Made by a program: the position numbers and the translations under genes. Under the pieces are notes generated by a model. It did not search any database. It was not told the origin of the DNA and worked only from the letters and a program-made list of their open reading frames with translations. This document shows, piece after piece, positions 7,458 through 12,716 of a stretch of 20,105 nt of DNA. The stretch is taken from the NCBI GenBank assembly GCA_948500755.1, contig CAOOYH010000016.1:1-20105 (forward strand), given 5' to 3'. Origin of the DNA: an uncultured Lactobacillus sp. (GTDB lineage Bacteria > Bacillota > Bacilli > Lactobacillales > Lactobacillaceae). How positions within the stretch are numbered: position 1 is the stretch's first letter; every line of letters begins with the position of its first letter.

Positions 7458-7715
7458 ATGGCAAAAAAATCCAAAATCGTTAAGGCTGCTAAGCAGCGTG
7501 AATTAATCAAGAAATACTATGAATTAAAAGAAGCTGGTGACGTAGAAGCATTAGCAAAATTACCGCTTGATGCTCACCCAACTCACTACCATAACCGTGA
7601 TTTACATGATGGTAGACCACATGGTTATATGCGTAAGTTTGGTATGTCACGTTTACGCTTTAAAGAATTAGCACACAAGGGACAACTTCCTGGTGTGCGC
7701 AAAGCTAGTTGGTAA
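7458..7715 (+). CDS. rpsN: 30S ribosomal protein S14, zinc-independent paralogue
   Basis: An 85-residue S14 that binds 16S rRNA in the head of the small subunit. The conserved C-terminal block GRPHGYMRKFGMSRLRFKEL ends in AHKGQLPGVRKASW. The paired CxxC zinc ligands of the short 61-residue form are absent, so this is the C-minus type. Typical members have 89 residues, so it is slightly short in the middle. It stands alone, outside any ribosomal operon, with its own promoter and terminator. In Bacillus subtilis such an extra S14 replaces the zinc form when zinc is scarce; the same role here is an inference. GAAAGGAAAGA provides the ribosome binding site. Confidence 0.93.
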   Translation: MAKKSKIVKAAKQRELIKKYYELKEAGDVEALAKLPLDAHPTHYHNRDLHDGRPHGYMRKFGMSRLRFKELAHKGQLPGVRKASW

Positions 7716-7769
7716 AATTATAAAACTAGTTCTTAGTTAAATCAAAATTTAAACATATAGTCACACTTT

Positions 7770-7797
7770 AGACATTCCTGATGGAATGTCTTTTTTT
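7770..7797 (+). terminator. rpsN terminator
   Basis: AGACATTCC, TGAT loop, GGAATGTCT: a 9-bp stem followed by T7, about 55 bases after the rpsN stop. Confidence 0.9.
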
Positions 7798-7830
7798 GTG
7801 TTTAATACTACAAATTCTCAATTCATATTT

Positions 7831-7839
7831 TGATATAAT
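7831..7839 (+). promoter_or_regulatory. Extended -10 promoter of toxin locus 1
   Basis: TGATATAAT has the TGn extension plus a perfect TATAAT, which can work without a good -35 box. Transcription should start near 7846. The toxin promoter of locus 2 has the same nine bases. Confidence 0.55.
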
Positions 7840-7936
7840 TTTTACTAGGCTTTTATAGATAGCTAATATAAGAGCTTAGTAACTTTTCATGGCTCTACAC
7901 CCCTCACATATATTTTAGGTTACGGAGGTGGAAGCC

Positions 7937-8082
7937 ATGATAATTTGGATAGGCTGGAGTGTTGGTGTGCCTTGATAATAGCTGCTATTGCTATCGGCAT
8001 TGTCTTAAACGCATTGGGTATTTTCCTAATCCGTGCAGCAATTGCTTATGCAATAACAAAAAAGGCTAATCACAAGGATTAG
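7937..8082 (+). pseudogene. Small hydrophobic toxin-like peptide, split between two frames (locus 1)
   Basis: GGAGGTGG (7924-7931) stands at ideal distance from the ATG at 7937, but that frame closes after 12 codons (MIIWIGWSVGVP, TGA 7973-7975). The -1 frame continues with a membrane helix, LIIAAIAIGIVLNALGIFLI, then RAAIAYAITKKANHKD and TAG at 8080. One missing base near 7969 would join both into a peptide of about 48 residues. Alternatives are re-initiation at the TTG (7972) that overlaps the stop as TTGA, giving 36 residues, or a TTG at 7945 whose SD is too distant. A single helix with a basic tail, an antisense RNA opposite its 3' end and a TGATATAAT promoter suggest a type I toxin. The peptide family was not recognised. 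Confidence 0.55.
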
Positions 8083-8084
8083 CC
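8058..8084 (-). terminator. Terminator of antisense RNA 1
   Basis: On the minus strand GGCTAATC, CTTGT loop and GATTAGCC form a perfect 8-bp stem followed by T6. It overlaps the stop codon of the toxin-like frame. On the plus strand no T run follows. Confidence 0.8.
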
Positions 8085-8147
8085 ACACACTCAGTCATCT
8101 TAAGTTACGATTGGAGGTAGAGACTCGCACTCTCTATCTCCTTTTCT
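8058..8147 (-). ncRNA. Antisense RNA of locus 1 (putative type I antitoxin)
   Basis: A near-consensus minus-strand promoter (8154-8182) and a terminator (8058-8084) define an RNA of about 90 nt. Its 5' part folds into a hairpin (8113-8141, 11-bp stem with one G-U pair) and it ends in the terminator hairpin. It is fully complementary to the 3' end of the toxin transcript. It also carries CGTAAC and ACCTCC, complementary to GTTACG and to the SD GGAGGT in the toxin leader (7919-7929), though ACCTCC is itself partly held in the 5' hairpin. Pairing at two sites resembles RNA II of the Enterococcus par module. Function is inferred. Confidence 0.6.
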
Positions 8148-8150
8148 TTT
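8113..8150 (+). terminator. 3' hairpin of the toxin-locus-1 transcript
   Basis: GGAGGTAGAGA (8113-8123) pairs with TCTCTATCTCC (8131-8141) and is followed by TTTTCTTTT. Read on the plus strand it would end the toxin mRNA after it has crossed the whole antisense gene. On the minus strand the same stem is the 5' hairpin of the antisense RNA. Confidence 0.65.
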
Positions 8151-8153
8151 ACA

Positions 8154-8182
8154 ATTATATAAGATTTTTAAGGGGATGTCAT
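8154..8182 (-). promoter_or_regulatory. Promoter of antisense RNA 1
   Basis: The minus strand reads ATGACA (8182-8177), 17 bases, TATAAT (8159-8154): eleven of twelve consensus positions. Transcription should begin near 8147. It lies directly after the stop codon of the small membrane-protein gene at 8195 and fires in the same direction. Confidence 0.75.
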
Positions 8183-8194
8183 CATTAATATATT

Positions 8195-8587
8195 TCAGCT
8201 TTGTCTGGTAAATTCAATATTTTTGAGGATACCGAAAATATCACCAGCAATTGATTTTACTTTAAATGATTTTCGATCATCAGCTAACTTAGCACGCATA
8301 ATTACTTCATCATCTTCATTTTTTATTTTTAAATCATTACCAGACAATTCATAAGTATCATTTTCTGATGTCGTACCATTTGTCATCTTTACTTTTTTAT
8401 CATTAGAAAATTCTAGTTTTGTTTTTGATGTCACTCCTAAAAATGTTGCTTGGTTGGTATAAGTTCCAGCTAAATGATGCGATCTATAATTACTCCATCC
8501 AATTAAGGAAATAATTGCTACCAGAACTATTACCGCAACTACAATCCAGTTTGCTTTGTTTTTCTTTAATTTTTCGTAGTTATGCAT
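8195..8587 (-). CDS. Small membrane-anchored protein of unknown function
   Basis: A 130-residue protein: a basic start, one helix (about residues 14-34), then an extracellular domain of about 90 residues rich in short beta-like stretches (AGTYTNQATFLGVTSKTKLE, KIKNEDDEVIMRAKL). The pattern resembles small lipocalin-like or immunity-type folds, but no family was recognised. GAGGTC stands about eight bases before the ATG. It is the last gene of a three-gene group with the lipoprotein (15 bases upstream) and the coiled-coil membrane protein, so it probably works in the envelope with them. No terminator follows, so its transcript may run into the antisense RNA of locus 1. Confidence 0.75.
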   Translation of the reverse strand: MHNYEKLKKNKANWIVVAVIVLVAIISLIGWSNYRSHHLAGTYTNQATFLGVTSKTKLEFSNDKKVKMTNGTTSENDTYELSGNDLKIKNEDDEVIMRAKLADDRKSFKVKSIAGDIFGILKNIEFTRQS

Positions 8588-8602
8588 TAATTGACCTCTT
8601 TA

Positions 8603-9310
8603 TTACTCTTTCTCAAAAACCATGGTTGTACTCATTCCGCTTCTCCAAAATACAATTAAGTTCTTTGAAGATGGAGCTTGTTTTTCACCATTAATTACAA
8701 AATCAGTAGAACCTGCTGGATAGAATGAAACAGACCAGTTAATTTGAGCATCATCTAATGAGCCAGTTAAACTATTCTGCGTCTTTTGAAAATTTAATGG
8801 ATGTAGATCGTCGTCATAACTTAATCCATCTTTATTAACAACTACTTTATCGCCGCCCACCATTTGGATTGCATCTGGGGTTACAGATAAAGTAATTGGA
8901 TTTTCAGTATTTACCTTGTCTTCTCCACCATCTCGAACAACAATTTTTGTGGATTTCCAGGTTCCAGCTAAGCTGCTATAGTTTCCTTGCTCAATCTGAT
9001 CAAAGTTCATCTTGTTATTACTGTTATTGCTTTTAGCAGTGTTTTTTGTTTCCTTTTCAGCTTTATTATTGGATTGCTTTATACTAGAGCTACTTTGACT
9101 ATTATTAGCCGAACTAGAGCTGGAAGATTGTGCATTATCCATTTCTTCTGCATTCTTTTTAGACTGGCTGCTTTGATTCGAGCTCTTTTTAGTAGAAACT
9201 ACTGAACTTTTCTTACTATCATGGTTTCCACTACTCGTATTTTGATTACTACAGCCTGCTAATAAAAGTGTCGACAATATTCCTGCTGTAATTAATACTT
9301 TCTTTTTCAT
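8603..9310 (-). CDS. Lipoprotein with Ser/Asn-rich linker and DUF6287-like domain
   Basis: A 235-residue exported lipoprotein. The signal peptide ends in the lipobox LLAGC (Cys20), the site of lipid attachment and cleavage by signal peptidase II. Residues about 21-105 are a disordered Ser/Asn/Lys linker. The C-terminal domain begins near residue 106 with MNFDQIEQGNYSSLAGTWK, a pattern I associate with DUF6287 in lactobacilli and streptococci; its function is unknown. The ribosome binding site is weak (TTGGATAAG). It sits between two other envelope genes with short gaps (15 and 23 bases), which implies one transcript. Confidence 0.82.
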   Translation of the reverse strand: MKKKVLITAGILSTLLLAGCSNQNTSSGNHDSKKSSVVSTKKSSNQSSQSKKNAEEMDNAQSSSSSSANNSQSSSSIKQSNNKAEKETKNTAKSNNSNNKMNFDQIEQGNYSSLAGTWKSTKIVVRDGGEDKVNTENPITLSVTPDAIQMVGGDKVVVNKDGLSYDDDLHPLNFQKTQNSLTGSLDDAQINWSVSFYPAGSTDFVINGEKQAPSSKNLIVFWRSGMSTTMVFEKE

Positions 9311-9333
9311 TACTTATCCAACTTTTCCCTAAT

Positions 9334-9963
9334 TTAATTAACATGATGGTTTATTGTTCCACTAACTTCAACTTTTCTAGGACGGGTAGAGTTAACCGCA
9401 CTAACTGTTGAAGCCACTGCAGCAATTTTAGCACTTCTAGCTGTATCTTCTTGAATAGCCTTAATCTGTTCTTGAATTGCCATTTGATTTGCTCGATATT
9501 GTTGAGTTTCAAGTAAGTTAAAAGCTTCTTGCAATGTAGTTGCTCGGTTTTCACTTACTAACTTCCATAGAAGATATACATCTCCATAATTATAGAACTT
9601 TTCAGGGAAGCCGTTTTTCCCATTTTGGTAAACTGGATTATTTAATTCTTCATTAAGCTTTACTTGATCTTTAGCTATTTGCTCATTAAGTGGCTTAATA
9701 TACTTAAAATATTTAAAAATCATTAAGCCAGCTGGTAAAATTGACCCAACCAAAGCATCTCCCAAAGAGAAAAAGTCACCCGTCTGATTGTTCAAGCCTC
9801 CTATAACTACTAAAATCCAAAGAAAGATAATGGTTTTACGCCACTTTCTCTTTGCATTTTCTAGTCTATTTTTATCATCAGACAAAGTTTGTTGTGCTTG
9901 TGCAACACCAGCGGTTTCCATTCTCTTTTGATCAAGGTAATTTAATAATTCATTTCTATCCAT
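9334..9963 (-). CDS. Membrane protein with flanking coiled coils, unknown function
   Basis: A 209-residue protein. An N-terminal Gln/Lys-rich helical segment (residues about 5-40) leads to two membrane helices (about 40-57 and 65-85), then a second helical region and an Ala-rich tail. No enzyme motif was recognised. I place the start at the ATG at 9963 because AGGAAG lies nine bases upstream. The earlier ATG at 9987 directly abuts the T run of the preceding terminator and has no ribosome binding site. It is the first gene of the 8195-9963 group. A Trp-Lys-Leu-Val segment and the TLQEAFNLLE stretch lie in the predicted cytoplasmic part. Confidence 0.75.
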   Translation of the reverse strand: MDRNELLNYLDQKRMETAGVAQAQQTLSDDKNRLENAKRKWRKTIIFLWILVVIGGLNNQTGDFFSLGDALVGSILPAGLMIFKYFKYIKPLNEQIAKDQVKLNEELNNPVYQNGKNGFPEKFYNYGDVYLLWKLVSENRATTLQEAFNLLETQQYRANQMAIQEQIKAIQEDTARSAKIAAVASTVSAVNSTRPRKVEVSGTINHHVN

Positions 9964-9987
9964 ACTTTTATTCTTCCTATTACTCAT

Positions 9988-10016
9988 AAAAAAAGCATAT
10001 TCTATTGGGAATATGC
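9988..10016 (-). terminator. Terminator of the LPQAG surface-protein gene
   Basis: On the minus strand AAAAGCATATTC, a short loop and GAATATGCTTTT form a 12-bp stem followed by T7. The T run touches the first possible ATG of the next gene, which argues against that start. Confidence 0.85.
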
Positions 10017-10045
10017 TTTTATAGATACTAATTTTATACGATTAA

Positions 10046-11707
10046 TTAGTCGTTCTTTCTCTTCTTACTTGCACCTAAAGCACCTAATCCAAGAGAAGCG
10101 ATTGACAAACCAGCTAAACTTGCGAATAAGCTAATCTTTTCGTCAGTTCCGGCTTGTGGCAATTTGTTTTCGGTATCTTTTGCTTGTGAGCCCTTTATTG
10201 CAGCAGCTGGTGTAGTAGAAGTAGTACCAGCGTTAACTTCGCTGTTTAAAGCGACAACATGAGCATCACTTGCCTTAGCAGCTGCATTAGTAGTCTTTAC
10301 TTCATTTGAAGCATTCTTTGCTGGAGCAACAACTTTAACATCAGTAGTTTTTTCAGTTGCAGCTTTAGCATCATTCTTAACTACACTTGCAGTATTTTCA
10401 GTAGATTTGGTTTCGTTCTTAACTACGTCAGTAGTCCTAGCAGCTGAACTGTCATTGTTAGCTACTGGAGTCTTAGTATCAGAAGTAGTCTTTGATGAAG
10501 TAGTTGAAGACTTACTTTCAGTAGTTTGGTTAGTATTTGATGATGAAGTGTTTGTAGTTGATTGATCTTTCTTTGAAGTAGTGTCGTTTGTTACTTTTTC
10601 AGAAGATTGATCCTTCTTTGTATTAGTTGTTGATTGGTTCTTGTTGTCAGAAGTATTTTCGTCTGATTTAATATTGTTGTTTCTGTTGTAGGCATCACGG
10701 TCAACTTTGATTAATTCTTTGTTGTAAATAAAGTATGGAAGCACCGTTTCATATTTTACTTCATGATTTTCACGATCATCTGATCCTTCTCCAATACCAC
10801 CAGCACCTTGCTCTATTTCAGGGCTTCCACCAGGCATTCCAAATCTTATAGCTTTTGGATTAGTATTAGCTAAAACCCAATTTTTATCTTTTCTAACATT
10901 TCTTGCTACCAATTCAGCTAATTTATCGCTGTAAAAGCCCTCTTCATTCTTATAATCAGAATTTTCTATTGCTGTACGACTCCCGATTAATGTAGCCAAG
11001 TATGGATTTTGTATTGTATTCCAAATCATACCTAAAGCTTCAGTATTTCTATGAGCTTTTTGCATATTAGGATCTTCCATTACAACATTTACTTCATTAT
11101 CTCCAGGTAATGCATCAGGTCCAGGAATATTAATCTTCTTTAGGTTATCCACAGCTTCTTTTTTCGAACCTTCAAGAGAACCATTGTCTTTTTCTACTAC
11201 CTTATTAAGATAATTAGTTAGACTTTCCTTAGCAACACTAATTTCGTTATTTACTGGAGCCCAATCATATGTTTTAAGTTGAGATGATTTAATTAAAATG
11301 GCATTAGGATCTCCAGAACTGAGTCCCAAAGAACCATTCCCTCCTAATCGTGCATGATCTACATAGAGGTCCGCACCGCGAGAATATGGATCCCAAACAG
11401 CAACATCATAAGCACTTTGATCTGCACTCGATTTCCAAGTTTCTTTTGCTTCGTTATATTGCTTCATAGCAATATCTTTAAGTTCTTCTTTACTTGGAAT
11501 CTTAGTATCAGCTTGATTATTTGCTTGTGCACTAGCAACATTTAACTTACTGCTATCAGCATTAACTGTGTTTTGCTTAACTTCTGTGCTATTAGCATTG
11601 TTATTATTTACTGCTTGTACATTGTCAGCTTTAGCAACATTTCCATTAATTGCAAATGCTCCAGCTGCAAACAAAGCAGACATCAACATTGTTGTTCTTT
11701 TCTTCAT
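10046..11707 (-). CDS. Sortase-anchored surface protein (LPQAG), unknown N-terminal domain
   Basis: A 553-residue secreted wall protein. The start is the ATG at 11707, with GGAGG eight bases upstream, followed by a signal peptide cut near AKA-27; the longer frame to 11794 is not a likely start. Residues about 50-340 form a globular domain that I do not recognise (YDVAVWDPYSRGADLYVD, IRFGMPGGSPEIEQGAGGIG). Residues about 340-510 are a low-complexity Ser/Thr/Asn/Lys stalk. LPQAG at 516-520, a hydrophobic helix and KKRKND form the sortase signal, here with Ala where Thr is usual. It has its own promoter and terminator. The promoter holds a G8 tract between -35 and -10, so expression may vary between cells. 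A role in adhesion is only a guess. Confidence 0.88.
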   Translation of the reverse strand: MKKRTTMLMSALFAAGAFAINGNVAKADNVQAVNNNNANSTEVKQNTVNADSSKLNVASAQANNQADTKIPSKEELKDIAMKQYNEAKETWKSSADQSAYDVAVWDPYSRGADLYVDHARLGGNGSLGLSSGDPNAILIKSSQLKTYDWAPVNNEISVAKESLTNYLNKVVEKDNGSLEGSKKEAVDNLKKINIPGPDALPGDNEVNVVMEDPNMQKAHRNTEALGMIWNTIQNPYLATLIGSRTAIENSDYKNEEGFYSDKLAELVARNVRKDKNWVLANTNPKAIRFGMPGGSPEIEQGAGGIGEGSDDRENHEVKYETVLPYFIYNKELIKVDRDAYNRNNNIKSDENTSDNKNQSTTNTKKDQSSEKVTNDTTSKKDQSTTNTSSSNTNQTTESKSSTTSSKTTSDTKTPVANNDSSAARTTDVVKNETKSTENTASVVKNDAKAATEKTTDVKVVAPAKNASNEVKTTNAAAKASDAHVVALNSEVNAGTTSTTPAAAIKGSQAKDTENKLPQAGTDEKISLFASLAGLSIASLGLGALGASKKRKND

Positions 11708-11753
11708 TTTACATCCTCCAAACAAAGTAATAAATAACAGTTTATACAAAGGT

Positions 11754-11784
11754 AGTTTACCCCCCCCATTTTCAACTAAGTCAA
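11754..11784 (-). promoter_or_regulatory. Surface-protein promoter with a G8 tract in the spacer
   Basis: The minus strand has TTGACT (11784-11779), a 19-base spacer ending in eight G (11767-11760) and TAAACT (11759-11754). Loss of two G would give the optimal 17-base spacing. An alternative TATAAA lies at 11746-11741, but it has no matching -35 box. Confidence 0.5.
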
Positions 11785-11860
11785 GCCTTTTCACACAATT
11801 CGTTGTATTTTTTAGACCGCTTTAATAACTTTTCCTTTATACCAGCATTTTCCAAAAACA

Positions 11861-11908
11861 AAAAAATTCCGAAATTTATCATCAATTGATAGACTTTCGG
11901 AATTTTTT
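11861..11908. terminator. Long hairpin terminator after hicB
   Basis: AAAAAATTCCGAAA (11861-11874) and TTTCGGAATTTTTT (11895-11908) form a perfect 14-bp stem with a 20-base loop that holds the palindrome ATCAATTGAT. T-rich on both strands; on the minus strand it follows the hicB remnant. Confidence 0.8.
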
Positions 11909-11909
11909 A

Positions 11910-12289
11910 TTATTGATAATTCAATTTTTCTCTAAGGGCTTCTGTTAATACTTTGGAAAAATTAATTTTCTTTTTCTCAGCTTGGAGGAAGAGCTTAGCA
12001 AGTACAGTTACATTTTTTCAAAATTAGCTGCTGATTTTGTTAGATCAGTTGATACTAACGCCACAAAAGCACCAGGCTCCTCTATTTTAATCTCAGCGGG
12101 ATCAGTCATTTTTGGCAATTTCTTTTCATCAAACAAAATTATTCCCAAAGCATCTGCTGCCATTTCAAAAGCATCTTTTAGTCCATGCCCTTCAGTCACA
12201 GCTCCTTTAACATCGGGAAAGCTAATAAAGTAGACATTATCTTCAATTGGTTTAAAGATTGCTGAATATGTTACAATTCTTTCTTTCAT
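11910..12289 (-). pseudogene. hicB: HicB-family antitoxin gene, frameshifted
   Basis: HicB proteins neutralise the HicA mRNA interferase and bind DNA. The first frame (12289-12008) gives 93 residues with the partly degraded RNase H-like HicB fold: TYSAIFKPIEDNVYFISFPD, then VTEGHGLKDAFEMAADALG. It stops after ANFEKM. The next frame supplies the missing C-terminal helix-turn region, VTVLAKLFLQAEKKKINFSK followed by VLTEALREKLNYQ and TAA at 11912-11910. The break falls in a run of six A (minus strand 12018-12013); seven would restore one protein of about 126 residues. A sequencing error or a recent mutation fits equally. No hicA is adjacent, so it is an orphan. AAAGGAAA precedes the ATG. Confidence 0.8.
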
Positions 12290-12350
12290 GTCTATTTCCT
12301 TTCAACAACTCAAATTACTTTATTATCTTCGTCTTATTCTAAACAAAATA

Positions 12351-12359
12351 TGTTATAAT
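12351..12359 (+). promoter_or_regulatory. Promoter of antisense RNA 2
   Basis: TGTTATAAT is an extended -10 box with perfect TATAAT; the -35 region is weak. Transcription should begin near 12366. It lies about 60 bases upstream of hicB, divergent to it. Confidence 0.6.
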
Positions 12360-12371
12360 TCTTATATAAAG

Positions 12372-12385
12372 AAATTCAAGATGAC
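12372..12385 (+). repeat. Direct repeat, copy in the antisense RNA
   Basis: AAATTCAAGATGAC, exact 14-base match to 12580-12593. Because the two transcripts run in opposite directions, the repeat makes them complementary away from their overlap. Confidence 0.85.
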
Positions 12386-12426
12386 AAAAAAGGATTATCC
12401 AATGCCGGTTGGATAATCCCTTTTTT
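12386..12426. terminator. Shared bidirectional terminator of locus 2
   Basis: GGATTATCCAA (12392-12402) and TTGGATAATCC (12409-12419) form an 11-bp stem with loop TGCCGG. T6 follows on the plus strand, and T6 also follows on the minus strand. It can end both the antisense RNA and the toxin mRNA. Confidence 0.88.
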
Positions 12427-12446
12427 ATTGGGAGGTTTTTGGCACA

Positions 12447-12587
12447 CTATTTATGCCGATACTTTTTACGTCGATACTTCTTTCTCTTAGACTTAGAAGT
12501 TTTTAACCAATAGCTAAGCATAGTACTATAAGTGGCCACTACAAGTCCAGAGACCAAAGAAACAAGGACGTCTTTAAGAAAATTCAA
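12447..12587 (-). CDS. Putative type I toxin peptide (Fst/par-like locus 2)
   Basis: A 46-residue peptide below the usual size cut-off. It starts at TTG (12587) with GGGAGG ten bases upstream; no ATG is in frame before the helix. Residues 1-6 are MNFLKD, then a helix of about 21 residues (VLVSLVSGLVVATYSTMLSY), a Trp-Leu-Lys edge and a tail with 12 Lys/Arg among the last 18 residues. One helix with a charged C-terminus is the design of Fst-type toxins, which damage the membrane or nucleoid when their antisense RNA is lost. The basic tail is longer than in Fst and the family was not recognised with certainty. The start codon lies inside the repeat shared with the antisense RNA. Confidence 0.7.
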   Translation of the reverse strand: MNFLKDVLVSLVSGLVVATYSTMLSYWLKTSKSKRKKYRRKKYRHK

Positions 12588-12593
12588 GATGAC
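12580..12593 (+). repeat. Direct repeat, copy over the toxin start codon
   Basis: AAATTCAAGATGAC; the toxin mRNA reads GTCATCTTGAATTT here, with TTG as the start codon. Pairing with the antisense RNA would cover the start codon and part of the SD spacer. Confidence 0.85.
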
Positions 12594-12625
12594 TACACCT
12601 CCCTTAGGGCAAGTGTGCCGTATTG

Positions 12626-12634
12626 ATTATATCA
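12626..12634 (-). promoter_or_regulatory. Toxin promoter of locus 2
   Basis: The minus strand reads TGATATAAT, an extended -10 box. The start site should fall near 12621-12619, giving a toxin mRNA of about 235 nt to the shared terminator. No good -35 box is seen. Confidence 0.6.
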
Positions 12635-12663
12635 AAATCAGAGTTTACAAATTTAAAATTTTC

Positions 12664-12695
12664 AAGAAAAAAAGCTCCGACTTTCGTCGGAGCTT
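12664..12695 (-). terminator. gpmA terminator
   Basis: On the minus strand AAGCTCCGAC, a four-base loop and GTCGGAGCTT form a 10-bp stem followed by T7. It lies just after gpmA. Confidence 0.9.
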
Positions 12696-12716
12696 CTTTC
12701 ACTCAAGAACTAAAAA

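Larger units (their letters stand above)
12366..12426 (+). ncRNA. Antisense RNA of locus 2 (putative type I antitoxin)
   Basis: A short RNA of about 60 nt runs from the TGTTATAAT promoter to the terminator at 12386-12426. Near its 5' end it carries AAATTCAAGATGAC (12372-12385). The same 14 bases recur at 12580-12593, opposite the start of the toxin gene, so the RNA can pair perfectly with the toxin mRNA over its TTG start codon. It also overlaps the toxin mRNA at the shared terminator. Size, convergence, shared terminator and repeat placement match RNA II of the Enterococcus par (Fst) module. Its function is inferred. Confidence 0.7.

Noticed and set aside
7945..8082. Single 45-codon toxin frame from the TTG at 7945
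   Set aside because: The SD would be 16 bases away and the ATG at 7937 competes for it; kept only as a minor alternative.
9964..9987. ATG at 9987 as start of the coiled-coil membrane protein
   Set aside because: It directly follows the T run of a terminator and has no ribosome binding site; the ATG at 9963 has AGGAAG at nine bases.
10500..10700. Repeats in the surface-protein stalk as a possible CRISPR or mobile element
   Set aside because: They are low-complexity Ser/Thr/Asn/Lys codons, with no fixed repeat and spacer length.
11708..11794. N-terminal extension of the LPQAG protein starting at 11794
   Set aside because: It would translate the promoter and the G8 tract and place 29 residues before a perfect signal peptide; the ATG at 11707 has an ideal GGAGG.
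11825..11909. hicA partner gene next to hicB
   Set aside because: No frame of about 60 codons with HicA features exists on either side; the downstream gap is a terminator and the upstream gap is the antisense RNA of locus 2.
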